36,858 nucleotides of DNA from Hyphomicrobiaceae bacterium (GCA_023384095.1 JAHDXT010000012.1:55382-92239), one strand, 5' to 3'. Positions 1 through 7,629 are shown, numbered from the stretch's first letter. Notes: a model not told the origin generated them from the sequence alone. Numbers and translations are program-made.

Positions 1-720
1 CCGTCTCGTGGCTGCCCCTCACCCCAACCCTCTCCCCGCGAGCGGGGAGAGGGAGTAAGGGCCCGCGTCATCATCGGTGCCGACGGGCCGCGCTCTGCAG
101 TCGGATGGGCGACCGGCCGGAGCAATCGCGAGCTGGCAGAGACGCGGCAGATCACGGTGCCGCTGCTGCGGCCGTCCGAATCGACCGACATCTTTCTTTC
201 CGCCGGCATCCCGGGGGGCTACGCTTGGCTGTTCCCCAAGGGCGACGTCGCCAATCTCGGGCTCGGCGTCGCGCCGGCGGCACGGCATCGATTGAAGCCG
301 CTGCTCGAGAGCCTGCACCGGCGGCTCGTCGCCGAGGACCGCGTCGGCTCCGAGGTGCTCGGCCACACCGGCGGCGCTATTCCCGTTGGTGGCATGCTCG
401 ATGCCGCCTCCCGGCTTGGTGGCACAACCGTGCTGCTGACGGGCGATGCCGCGGGCCTCTCCAACCCCGTGACCGGCGCCGGCATCAATGCCGCCGTCAT
501 CTCCGGCACGCTCGCGGGCGAGGCCGCGGCGCGGATCTGCCGGGGCAGCGCGGCGGCCGCCGCGGACTATGCCGAGGAGCTGGCCGACCAGTTCGGGGCC
601 TCGCTCGACCGTGCGCTCGCACGCCGGCGCGAGCTGATGAAGTGTTTCGCCATGGGCACTCCGAGCACGGCCGATCTCGAGCGGTCATGGATCGCATTTC
701 CCGCCTACTGGGCAGCCTGA
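1..720 (+). CDS. lipT: LipT-like FAD-dependent oxidoreductase (5' end outside window)
   Basis: The frame is open from the first base, so this is the C-terminal part of a geranylgeranyl-reductase-family flavoprotein. The segment reading IIGADGPRSAVG (from about codon 24) and the later GDAAGLSNPVTGAGINAAV are the two FAD-contacting signatures of this family. In sHdr loci a member called LipT sits beside the LipS radical SAM proteins and is thought to supply them with electrons during lipoate assembly. That role is inferred here from family and position. It lies 19 bp before the LipS gene on the same strand. Oddly, codons 7-18 are encoded by a G/C-rich palindromic repeat read in frame just before the VRARVIIGADG strand, adding a Pro/Arg/Gly-rich stretch. 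The protein ends at the TGA at 718-720. Confidence 0.82.
   Translation, partial: PSRGCPSPQPSPRERGEGVRARVIIGADGPRSAVGWATGRSNRELAETRQITVPLLRPSESTDIFLSAGIPGGYAWLFPKGDVANLGLGVAPAARHRLKPLLESLHRRLVAEDRVGSEVLGHTGGAIPVGGMLDAASRLGGTTVLLTGDAAGLSNPVTGAGINAAVISGTLAGEAAARICRGSAAAAADYAEELADQFGASLDRALARRRELMKCFAMGTPSTADLERSWIAFPAYWAA
28..53. repeat. G/C-rich palindromic repeat inside lipT
   Basis: An 11-bp perfect inverted repeat, CCCTCTCCCCG at 28-38 and CGGGGAGAGGG at 43-53, has a 4-nt loop. The same palindrome recurs near 6118 and near 11605. Here it lies within a coding frame and is translated as a Pro/Arg/Gly-rich peptide. The sequence just 5' (CTCACCCCAACC) is also typical of the flank of these repeats. 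Confidence 0.85.
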
Positions 721-739
721 CGACCTGAGGTGCCAGCCG

Positions 740-2041
740 ATGACGTGCCTGAAACGTGAAGTCGCCCTGCCATCCGCCACGGGACCCGGCAATCTCGACT
801 ACAACCCGTTCGACGTCATGCAGCCGCGCTCGCCGGGCGCTATCCCTGCGCCGCTGAAGAACGGCGGTCGCGTCAAAGCGGCCAACGTGCCGCCCGAGGG
901 CGTCTATCTGCCGAGCAACAACCGGCTCGCCCCGCACATGCGCTCGCCCGAGTACGTGCAGCTCTCCACGGCGGCCGCCATCACCCTCGGGATCATGCCG
1001 GGCAGGATGCATCGCTGCTCGTGCACGCGCTGCCTCAACCTGCTGCTGACCTATCCGGAGGGCTGCCGCGCCAATTGCGCCTACTGCGGCCTTGCCCGGC
1101 ATCGCGAGGCCGACCGCGACTATGCGGATCGCAACTTCATCCGCGTGGACTGGCCGTCGGTGCCGATGGAGCAAGTGGTCGACATCGTGGCCGGCGACGG
1201 CGCCGAAACGCCGTTCCACCGCATGTGCATCTCCATGATCACGCATCCACGGTCGGACGAGGACACCGTGACGGTGCTGAAGGCATGGACCGACCGTATC
1301 GACCCCGTCACCGTGCCGGTCTCGATCCTCTCCAACCCGACGACCATGGCCCGGGCCGACGTGGTCCGCCTCAGGGACCTCGGGGCGGAGATCTTCACCG
1401 TGGCGCTCGACGCGGCGACGCCCGGGATCTTCGACCGCACCCGCGGCAAGGGCGTATCCTCGCCGCACTCCTGGAGGAAATACTGGGAGATCCTGGAGGA
1501 CGCGCGCGACATCTTCGGGCGCGCGAAGTTCGGCGCGCACATCATCGTCGGAATGGGCGAGACCGAGCAGGACGTGCTGGGGCTCGTGCAGCAGCTCGTC
1601 GACATCGGCGGGCACAGCCACATGTTCTGCTTCTTCCCCGAGAAGGGCTCGCTGATGGACCACCTGCCGGCGACCCCGCGCGACCAGTGGCGGCGGGTGC
1701 AGCTCGGCCGATACCTCATCGACTACCGCGACGTTCGCGTCGAGAAGATGCGCTTCGACGAGGCGGGCCGTGTCGTCGACTACGGCATCCCGCAGTCCGA
1801 GCTCGAAGCGATCATCGACGAGGGCGTCGCCTTCCGTACCAGCGGCTGCCCGGGCAAGGTCCGCGAGGACATCTCCGCCTGCGACCGGCCCTACGGCGAC
1901 AGCCCGCCCTCGAACATCGCCAGCTATCCGTTCCAGCCCGCCGCCGCCGACCTGCGCCGGATCCGCCATCAGCTCGGCATGGAGCGGCCCGATGACCGGT
2001 ATGTGGAAGGCGAGGAGCTCGAGCAGGGGGACCTGCAATGA
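740..2041 (+). CDS. lipS2: LipS-type radical SAM lipoyl synthase (probably LipS2)
   Basis: This is a 433-residue radical SAM protein. The [4Fe-4S]-SAM motif CxxxCxxC is Cys109, Cys113 and Cys116. A second Cys group at 93, 95 and 98 (CSCTRC) could bind an auxiliary cluster, as expected for an enzyme that donates sulfur. A late Ser/Cys motif (RTSGCPG) near residue 378 lies where a lipoyl synthase carries its auxiliary-cluster serine ligand. LipS1 and LipS2 together insert the two sulfurs into the octanoyl chain on LbpA. Only one LipS is visible, between LipT and the ligase, which I take as LipS2; LipS1 would lie upstream of the window. A GAGG precedes the ATG, and the stop overlaps the ligase start by 4 nt (ATGA), so the two are probably translationally coupled. 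The choice of LipS2 over LipS1 rests on gene order. Confidence 0.82.
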   Translation: MTCLKREVALPSATGPGNLDYNPFDVMQPRSPGAIPAPLKNGGRVKAANVPPEGVYLPSNNRLAPHMRSPEYVQLSTAAAITLGIMPGRMHRCSCTRCLNLLLTYPEGCRANCAYCGLARHREADRDYADRNFIRVDWPSVPMEQVVDIVAGDGAETPFHRMCISMITHPRSDEDTVTVLKAWTDRIDPVTVPVSILSNPTTMARADVVRLRDLGAEIFTVALDAATPGIFDRTRGKGVSSPHSWRKYWEILEDARDIFGRAKFGAHIIVGMGETEQDVLGLVQQLVDIGGHSHMFCFFPEKGSLMDHLPATPRDQWRRVQLGRYLIDYRDVRVEKMRFDEAGRVVDYGIPQSELEAIIDEGVAFRTSGCPGKVREDISACDRPYGDSPPSNIASYPFQPAAADLRRIRHQLGMERPDDRYVEGEELEQGDLQ

Positions 2042-3105
2042 GCGTCGCTTTCCGCGTCATCGACACCGGCGTGCGCGAAGGGCGCCTGCAGATCGCCTTC
2101 GACGCCGCGCTGATCGAGCTGCACAAGAGGGGCAGATCGCCCGACACGGTGCGGTTCCTGCGTTTCGAGCCCTCGGCGCTGATCGGCCGGCATCAGGCCA
2201 TGAGCCACGAGGTCAGGCTCGACTACTGCCGGGCGAACGGCATCGGCCTCGTGCGCCGGATCACCGGCGGCGGCGCCATCTACCTCGACCAGGGGCAGGT
2301 CGGCTGGGAGCTCGTCCTGTCCCGCCGCCGGCTGCCGATGCCGGCGCTCGGCGACTACACGCGCGCCATCTGCGAGGCCGTGGCCGCGGGGCTGTCGTCC
2401 GCGTTCGGCATCGACGCGCGCTTCCGCCCGCGCAACGACATCGAGGTCGGCGGGCGCAAGCTGTGCGGCACGGGCGGGTTCTTCGACGGCGACACGCTGA
2501 TCTACCAGGGCACCGTCCTCATCGACGCCGATCCGGCCCGCGTCATGGGCTGCCTCAACGTCCCGGAGGCGAAGCTGAAGAAGCGGGCGCTCGACTCGGC
2601 AGAGCAGCGGGTGGTGACGCTCAAGGCTCTCCTGGGCGAGGCGCCGTCGGTCGAGGCGGTGCATCGCGCCGTGCTCGATGGGCTATCGACCAAGCTTGGC
2701 ATCGCTCTGGAACCCGGTGAGCCGGCGGCAGAGGAAGAAGCACTGGCCGCCAGGATGCACGACGAGGAGATCGGCACCGACGCGTTCGTTTTCGAGATCG
2801 ACGATCCACGCGGCGCCGGCGTAGAGGAGGCCTCGCATACCGGCCCCGGCGGCACTGTTTCGGCCTACGTCAGACTCGAAGGCGAAGGTGGTGCTCGGCG
2901 CATCCGCGAGGCCTTGATCACGGGTGACTTCTTCGTCACGCCGCCGCGCCTCGTCTACGACCTCGAAGCTGCCCTTCGGGGCGTGTTCGTCAATGAGGCG
3001 GGAGCCGCGGTCGACCAGTTCTTCGCCACTCGCAAGCCGGACCTGCTCACCATCGCGCCGGCCGACTTCCGGCAGGTCATCGAGGAATGCCTCGCAGGCG
3101 GATGA
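2038..3105 (+). CDS. sLpl(AB): Lipoate-protein ligase sLpl(AB) of the sHdr system
   Basis: This is a 355-residue ligase of the biotin/lipoate A/B family. The lipoyl-AMP loop RRITGGGA is at 73-80. The catalytic-lysine motif NDIEVGGRKLCGTG has Lys141. A separate C-terminal region (about 255-355) containing VSAYVRLEGEGGARRIREA resembles the LplB accessory domain, so both halves are fused as in sLpl(AB). The expected role is to attach octanoate or lipoate to Lys71 of LbpA, with LipS1/LipS2 adding sulfur. An AGGGGG sequence precedes the ATG, which overlaps the end of the LipS gene. Gene order and fusion match the lipoate-assembly module known from sHdr sulfur oxidizers. Confidence 0.88.
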   Translation: MSVAFRVIDTGVREGRLQIAFDAALIELHKRGRSPDTVRFLRFEPSALIGRHQAMSHEVRLDYCRANGIGLVRRITGGGAIYLDQGQVGWELVLSRRRLPMPALGDYTRAICEAVAAGLSSAFGIDARFRPRNDIEVGGRKLCGTGGFFDGDTLIYQGTVLIDADPARVMGCLNVPEAKLKKRALDSAEQRVVTLKALLGEAPSVEAVHRAVLDGLSTKLGIALEPGEPAAEEEALAARMHDEEIGTDAFVFEIDDPRGAGVEEASHTGPGGTVSAYVRLEGEGGARRIREALITGDFFVTPPRLVYDLEAALRGVFVNEAGAAVDQFFATRKPDLLTIAPADFRQVIEECLAGG

Positions 3106-3154
3106 CGGGTCGCCGGGCCGGCTCGGCAAATCTCTCGAGGCGTGACAGCGGATC

Positions 3155-3850
3155 ATGAAACACGTTTCGGTCGTCCAGCACACGCAGTCCGAATGGCTGG
3201 GGCACGTCGAGGACCACCTCGAGGGCCGCGGCATCCGCTTCAGCTACTTCCGCCCGTTCACGGCCGGTGGCCGGCTCCCGGACGTCAAGGTGCTGGGCGA
3301 CGGCCTGATGCTGATCGGCGGCGGGCCGTGGGGCGCGGCCAGCGAGGGCCGCCTGCTGCCGACGCTCGACGCCGAGGTGCGGCTCGCCCGCGCCTGCCTG
3401 ATGCTGGACAATCCCGTCATCGGCTTCGGCCTCGGCGCGCAGATCCTGGCCATCGCGGCGGAAGGCCGGGCAGAGCCGGCGCCGCTGGAGCTGCGGGTCG
3501 GCGGAGCGCAGCGGGTGAAGCAGGGCGCGCTCGGCGGCTTCCTGCCCGAGACGTTCCCAAACGTCGTCTACATGCGCGACAGGCCGGTGCCGCCGGACTA
3601 CGCCGAGATCCTCGCCGTCGACGACGCTGGGGGCCCCGCGCTGTTCCAGATCGGAGCGAGAGCGTTCGGGTTCACCGGGCACCCTGGCGTGCGGCGGGCC
3701 ATGATCGAGGACCTCGTGATGGAGTTCGACGAGGCCCCGGCCGGCACCGGGCCGGCGCTCGAGCGCCTCGCCGGGCTCGCCGACGAGATCGAGAATGCGC
3801 TGGTGCCGATCATGACCGGACTGATCCAGGCGACGGGCTGGATGCGGTGA
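3155..3850 (+). CDS. Class-I glutamine-amidotransferase-like protein, catalytic Cys lost
   Basis: This 231-residue protein has the fold signatures of class-I GATases. GGGPWG near 55-60 is the oxyanion region. GFGLGAQILA at 90-99 aligns with the nucleophile elbow GxCLGHQ, and FTGHPG has His176 at the catalytic-His position. The nucleophile position is Gly92 instead of Cys, and the following His is Ala95, so glutaminase activity is not expected. Amidotransferase-like genes accompany lipoate-assembly genes in sHdr loci. The gene follows sLpl(AB) by 49 bp and ends convergently 10 bp from the EamA gene. A scaffold or a substrate-binding role is possible, but no function can be assigned. Confidence 0.8.
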   Translation: MKHVSVVQHTQSEWLGHVEDHLEGRGIRFSYFRPFTAGGRLPDVKVLGDGLMLIGGGPWGAASEGRLLPTLDAEVRLARACLMLDNPVIGFGLGAQILAIAAEGRAEPAPLELRVGGAQRVKQGALGGFLPETFPNVVYMRDRPVPPDYAEILAVDDAGGPALFQIGARAFGFTGHPGVRRAMIEDLVMEFDEAPAGTGPALERLAGLADEIENALVPIMTGLIQATGWMR

Positions 3851-3860
3851 GCGCGCCCTT

Positions 3861-4751
3861 TCATACGCCCGCCCGATTGCGCCGCTCGCCCCGCATGTTG
3901 AGCACGTTGCCGGCGATCACGACGAGACCGCCCAGCAGCACGATCGGGTCGAACGGCTCGGCATAGATCACGACGCCCACGACCGCGATCAGCGGCAGCC
4001 GGAAGAAGTCCATCGGCGCCACGATGATCGCATCCGCGAGCGCGAAGGCGCGCACCAGCGAGTAGTGGGCGGCGAGGCCCGTGAGGGCGAGGGCGCCGAT
4101 CCAGCCCATGGTCTCCCAATCCGGCAGCCTGACGCCGCCGACCAGCAGCAGCAGCGACAGCGCCGTCTGGGCCAGGAACATGTAGAACAGAATGCGCAGC
4201 GGGCTCTCGCCCTGCGTCAGTGTCTTGGTGGCGAGCATCGACAGCGCAAATCCGATGGCGCTGACGAATGCCAGGGCGACGCCGGGGCCGAGCGCCACGG
4301 TTCCGGGCTGGACCACGATGACGGCTCCGGCGAACCCGAGAGCCGCCGCGGCCAGCCGGGTCTGCGTCAGGCGCTCGCCCAGCAGCAGCGGCGCCAGCAG
4401 CGCCACCCAGATCGGCGCCGTGAACTCGATCGCGAAGAGCTGGGCGAGGGGGATTATCGTCAAAGCGCTGAGCCAGCTGAACTGCGCGATGAAGTGGACG
4501 CCGCCTCGCAGCATGTGCAGCTTGAGCCGCGTCGTCCGCATCTGCTTGAGCCCCGGGCCGAGCAGAACGATGACCAGCACCACCGCGAGTGACATCAGGC
4601 AGCGGTAGAACATCATCTCCAGCGTGGTCGCGCCGCGCGCCGCCTCGCGCCCGGCGATGGCCACGCTCGTGAACGAGGCCAGCGCGAGCCCCATCCACGC
4701 CAGCGCCCGCAGCACCTGCGGCTGGACCCTGGTCATGGCGGCATCTGTCAT
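3861..4751 (-). CDS. EamA/DMT-family membrane transporter
   Basis: This 296-residue protein has about ten hydrophobic segments arranged as two EamA repeats. The first repeat spans roughly residues 14-145 and includes the FxAPIWVALLAPLLLGERLT signature near 110-130. The second spans roughly 155-285 and includes PMDFFRLPLIAVVGVVIYAE. Such proteins export or exchange small metabolites across the inner membrane; the substrate is unknown. It is the only minus-strand gene inside the sulfur locus. It is divergent from dsrE3C and convergent with the amidotransferase-like gene, so it splits the lipoate-assembly block from the sHdr block. Its promoter region shares the BigR/SqrR-like palindrome at 4813-4828. 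Whether it serves sulfur metabolism or is a passenger is open. Confidence 0.88.
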   Translation of the reverse strand: MTDAAMTRVQPQVLRALAWMGLALASFTSVAIAGREAARGATTLEMMFYRCLMSLAVVLVIVLLGPGLKQMRTTRLKLHMLRGGVHFIAQFSWLSALTIIPLAQLFAIEFTAPIWVALLAPLLLGERLTQTRLAAAALGFAGAVIVVQPGTVALGPGVALAFVSAIGFALSMLATKTLTQGESPLRILFYMFLAQTALSLLLLVGGVRLPDWETMGWIGALALTGLAAHYSLVRAFALADAIIVAPMDFFRLPLIAVVGVVIYAEPFDPIVLLGGLVVIAGNVLNMRGERRNRAGV

Positions 4752-4812
4752 GGCGCGGCGCTTCCTCGAGCGGGAGATGCCTCATACAACAGTCCTCACG
4801 ACGGAGCATTAC

Positions 4813-4828
4813 ATTCGTGTTTGCGAAT
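4813..4828. promoter_or_regulatory. ATTC-N8-GAAT operator, BigR/SqrR/sHdrR type
   Basis: ATTC at 4813-4816 and GAAT at 4825-4828 are separated by exactly eight bases. The arms extend to ATTCG/CGAAT. This matches the operator of sulfane-sulfur-sensing ArsR-family repressors (BigR, SqrR; sHdrR is the relative that controls shdr genes in Hyphomicrobium). It lies in the 163-bp divergent region, 87 bp before dsrE3C. A possible sigma-70 promoter for dsrE3C follows: TTGCCG at 4835-4840, 17 bp, then TAGGCT at 4858-4863. No arsR-type gene is in this window, so the regulator would be encoded elsewhere. Confidence 0.7.
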
Positions 4829-4914
4829 ATTTACTTGCCGGCCGTCGGCGGACCGACTAGGCTTCCCCTGGTTCGCTGCGCACACACGACGAGACGCCGA
4901 CCGCGAGGAAACGC

Positions 4915-5292
4915 ATGGCCAGGAAGCTCGTTATCGTCATGGCCAATACCGACCCGCGCAACGGGGAGGAGCTCGGTGCGCCGATCTTCCAGGCCTCGGT
5001 TGCCGCGGCCATGGACTACGAGGTCGAGGTGATCTGCACCGCGACCGCCGGCAGGCTGATGAAGAAGGGCGTGGCCGAGAAGCTGGTGGTCAAGCCCGGC
5101 AGCCCTAAGTCGGTCTACGAGTTCATCAAGGAGGCGCACGAGGCGGGAGTGAAGTTCTACTGCTGCTCCCCGAACCTCGATCTGTTCGACATGAGCAAGG
5201 ACGACCTGATCCCCGAGTGCGCCGGCATCGTCGGCGGCGCCTATCTCGTCGAGGAGATCATGGAAGGCGATACGAAGGTGCTATCGTATTGA
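4915..5292 (+). CDS. dsrE3C: DsrE-family sulfurtransferase (DsrE3C type)
   Basis: This is a 125-residue DsrE/DsrF-like protein. Adjacent Cys83 and Cys84 (VKFYCCSPN) sit in the usual sulfur-binding loop, followed by DLFDMSKDDLIPECAGIVGGAYL, typical of the DsrE3 group. In sHdr organisms DsrE3C takes sulfane sulfur from TusA-type carriers and passes it towards the sHdr complex in the cytoplasm. GAGGAAA lies just before the ATG. It is the first gene of the run leading through shdrC1 to lbpA and follows a candidate repressor operator. A 20-bp hairpin separates it from shdrC1. No tusA or rhodanese gene is visible nearby. The subgroup assignment rests on the Cys pair and context. Confidence 0.88.
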   Translation: MARKLVIVMANTDPRNGEELGAPIFQASVAAAMDYEVEVICTATAGRLMKKGVAEKLVVKPGSPKSVYEFIKEAHEAGVKFYCCSPNLDLFDMSKDDLIPECAGIVGGAYLVEEIMEGDTKVLSY

Positions 5293-5296
5293 GAGG

Positions 5297-5349
5297 AGCG
5301 AGTAGCGAATAGCGAATAGTTTGAGACACTTCGCTATTCGCTACTCGCT
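5297..5349. repeat. 20-bp perfect inverted repeat built of AGCGAAT-like units before shdrC1
   Basis: The left arm at 5297-5316 and the right arm at 5330-5349 are perfectly complementary over 20 bp, with a 13-nt loop. Each arm consists of short tandem units (AGCGAAT, AGCGAGT). The right arm ends 15 nt before the shdrC1 ATG and occupies the place where a ribosome-binding site would be; no clear Shine-Dalgarno sequence is seen. It fills most of the 72-bp dsrE3C-shdrC1 gap. It has no T-run after it, so it is not a standard terminator. Confidence 0.85.
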
Positions 5350-5364
5350 ATTCGCTAGATCACG

Positions 5365-6114
5365 ATGTCCGAGGCGGCTACAGCGACGCGCGTTCAGGAC
5401 CACATCGGCGATCCGGTGTCGGAGAAGCCGCCGGTGCCGCGCGCCAGGCTCGAGGCGATCTTCAACGACATCCAGGCCGACCTCAGGTTCGACCACGAGC
5501 TCAACGGCTGCCTCAACTGCGGCATCTGCACGGCGACCTGCCCGGCCGCGCACTACTACGACTTCTCCCCGCGCGAGATCGTCCAGCTCCTGTGGACCGA
5601 GAACCTCGAGGGCATCTACGACGCCATGCAGGAGAAGATCTGGTCGTGCGCGCAGTGCTACACGTGCGCGGCCCGCTGCCCGTTCGGGAACTCGCCCGGC
5701 GGCCTCGTCATGCTGATGCGCGAGGTGGCGATCAAGCACCAGATGCAGTCGGCCAGGGACGTGCTTCGCCCGTACAGCCGCGTGATGCTGAAGCTGATCT
5801 CGACCGGCAACCAGCTCTCGCCCGACATGATCAACCCCCAGCATTTCGCCGACTGGGGCCCCAACATCTCGAAGGTGGACGCGCCGCTCAAAGTGCTGCG
5901 CAAGGCCATCCCGATGGCCACCCTCAACACGACCGACACGGCCTGGGAGGTGAACCTCAAGACCTCGGTCGAGCTCTATACCATCTGGGAGATGACGGGC
6001 GTGCTCGACCAGCTCGAGGGGCTGGACCAGAACCTGTTCGACGTCATCACCGACTTCATGGACGAGAAGCGCGAGGACTGGGCGGACTTCCTGGAGAACC
6101 AGGAGGACGCTTGA
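5365..6114 (+). CDS. shdrC1: sHdrC1, iron-sulfur subunit of the sHdr complex
   Basis: This 249-residue ferredoxin-like subunit has two CxxCxxCxxxC(P) motifs for [4Fe-4S] clusters: Cys49/52/55/59 and Cys95/98/101/105. The rest is helical, as in HdrC. In sHdr it pairs with HdrB1 and passes electrons between HdrB1 and the flavoprotein HdrA in the cytoplasm. It is followed after 50 bp by shdrB1; that gap contains one palindromic repeat. The ATG at 5365 begins MSEAATATRVQD and is chosen because it is the first plausible start after the hairpin, although no good ribosome-binding site precedes it. Confidence 0.93.
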   Translation: MSEAATATRVQDHIGDPVSEKPPVPRARLEAIFNDIQADLRFDHELNGCLNCGICTATCPAAHYYDFSPREIVQLLWTENLEGIYDAMQEKIWSCAQCYTCAARCPFGNSPGGLVMLMREVAIKHQMQSARDVLRPYSRVMLKLISTGNQLSPDMINPQHFADWGPNISKVDAPLKVLRKAIPMATLNTTDTAWEVNLKTSVELYTIWEMTGVLDQLEGLDQNLFDVITDFMDEKREDWADFLENQEDA

Positions 6115-6117
6115 TTT

Positions 6118-6143
6118 CCCTCTCCCCGCAATCGGCGAGAGGG
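6118..6143. repeat. G/C-rich palindromic repeat in the shdrC1-shdrB1 gap
   Basis: CCCTCTCCCCG at 6118-6128 pairs with CGGCGAGAGGG at 6133-6143 with one mismatch, around the loop CAAT. It is the same family as the copy in lipT. It takes up about half of the 50-bp intergenic space, ending just before the GGAGGA ribosome-binding site of shdrB1. Confidence 0.8.
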
Positions 6144-6164
6144 GGAGCGAGATGGAGGACCGAA

Positions 6165-7553
6165 ATGGATCACACCAGCCGACCCGCACAGCCCGGCGAG
6201 CGCTTTACGGGCCATGGTCCCGAGTGGAAGGATTCGAATCTCAGCCCCCGCGATGCCGCCGTCGCGACCGCCTGGGTCGAGCAGCGGATCGACAAGCGCT
6301 CGATGCTGACCAACAAGGACCGCGTCGAGGATGTGCGCGACACCATGTGGCAGCTCGAGAAGGACGGCGAGATCGTCGTCCACCGCATCACCGATGCGCA
6401 CGAGCCCATCACGGTCAAGACGCTCTACGGCTGGGACAAGCGCATCCCGACCAACCAGCTATGGCATCACAAGAGCTGCGGCCAGTGCGGCAACATCCCG
6501 GGCTATCCGGTCTCGCTGCTCTGGCTGCAGAACAAGCTCGGCATCTCGTATCTCGACGAGACCGACCAGACATCGTGCACCGCGTGGAACTATCACGGCT
6601 CGGGCATCGGCAACATCGAGAGCCTGGCCGCCGTGTTCCTGCGCAACTTCCATCAGGCCTACGTCTCGGGCAAGGCGCAGGGCCTCGACGCGGGCCATTA
6701 CTTTCCGCTCGTCCACTGCGGGACGAGCTTCGGCAACTACAAGGAGGTGCGCGCCTACCTCATGCACTCGGCGCGGCTGCGCGAGAGCGTGAAGAAGATC
6801 CTCGGCAAGCTCGGCCGGCTCGTCGACGGCAAGCTGCTGATCCCGGAGGAGGTGGTGCACTACTCCGAGTGGGTGCACGTCATGCGCCACCGCATCGCCA
6901 ACCTGCAGGAGGTCGATGCGAGCCACATCCGCGCCACCATCCATCCGGCCTGCCACGTCTACAAGATGGTGCCCGAGGACGCGATCTACGACGACACCAT
7001 CCTCGACGGCAACCGCGTTGCGGTCTCCACCAGCATCATGGAGGCGCTGGGCACGCAGGTGATCGACTACAAGACGTGGTACGACTGCTGCGGCTTCGGC
7101 TTCCGTCACATCATCTCGGAGCGGGAGTTCACGCGCTCCTTCGCCATTGACCGCAAGATCCGCGTGGCGGTGGAGGAGGCGCAGGCCGACATCATGGTCG
7201 GCCACGACACCGGCTGCATCACCACGCTCGACAAGAACCAGTGGATCGGCAAGGCGGAGGGCAAGCACTTCGAGCTGCCGATTCTGGCCGACTGCCAGTT
7301 CGCCGCGCTCGTCTGCGGCGCTGATCCCTACAAGATCGTGCAGACCCACTGGCATGCGAGCCCGACCGAGACGCTGATGGAGAAGCTCGGCATCGACTGG
7401 CGCGCGAAGAAGGCGGCGTTCGAGGCCTATCTCAAGGACGTCGAAAAGGGCAAGGCCGACCAGCTCTACGACCCGCGCCTCAGGATCACCGGCGGCCCCG
7501 GCTTCCGGCCGATGCCGCGCGCGCTGCCTGCCGCACCCGTGGCGGCGGAGTGA
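6165..7553 (+). CDS. shdrB1: sHdrB1, CCG-domain subunit with altered cluster ligand
   Basis: GGAGGA at 6154-6159 fixes the start at ATG 6165, although the frame stays open further upstream. The 462-residue product is longer than an archaeal HdrB. An N-terminal region has HHKSCGQCGNIPG. The C-terminal CCG-type domain has Cys263, the pair Cys308-Cys309, and then DTGC (Asp348, Cys351) in place of the final CxxC. HdrB subunits hold non-cubane [4Fe-4S] clusters where disulfide chemistry takes place. Here one ligand position is Asp, so the cluster is presumably altered or has a different role. It partners with sHdrC1 and sHdrA. A DUF559 gene instead of shdrA follows directly. Confidence 0.92.
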   Translation: MDHTSRPAQPGERFTGHGPEWKDSNLSPRDAAVATAWVEQRIDKRSMLTNKDRVEDVRDTMWQLEKDGEIVVHRITDAHEPITVKTLYGWDKRIPTNQLWHHKSCGQCGNIPGYPVSLLWLQNKLGISYLDETDQTSCTAWNYHGSGIGNIESLAAVFLRNFHQAYVSGKAQGLDAGHYFPLVHCGTSFGNYKEVRAYLMHSARLRESVKKILGKLGRLVDGKLLIPEEVVHYSEWVHVMRHRIANLQEVDASHIRATIHPACHVYKMVPEDAIYDDTILDGNRVAVSTSIMEALGTQVIDYKTWYDCCGFGFRHIISEREFTRSFAIDRKIRVAVEEAQADIMVGHDTGCITTLDKNQWIGKAEGKHFELPILADCQFAALVCGADPYKIVQTHWHASPTETLMEKLGIDWRAKKAAFEAYLKDVEKGKADQLYDPRLRITGGPGFRPMPRALPAAPVAAE

Positions 7554-7578
7554 TCGGCTGGGACGACCTCAACCTGTT

Positions 7579-7601
7579 CCCCTCCCACTTGCGGGCAGGG
7601 G
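7579..7601. repeat. Imperfect G/C-rich palindrome 5' of the DUF559 gene
   Basis: CCCCTCCC at 7579-7586 faces GGGCAGGGG at 7593-7601, followed by TCAGGGTG, which is the common outer flank of this repeat family. It lies between the shdrB1 stop and the DUF559 start. The DUF559 gene is therefore bracketed by family members on both sides. Confidence 0.65.
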
Positions 7602-7629
7602 TCAGGGTGCGAGTCCACAGGCACACCGG

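Noticed and set aside
497..2038. Long open frame (513 codons) on the minus strand opposite lipT and the LipS gene
   Set aside because: It is a mirror of high-GC coding sequence; its translation is low-complexity and matches no motif, whereas the plus-strand genes have clear catalytic signatures.
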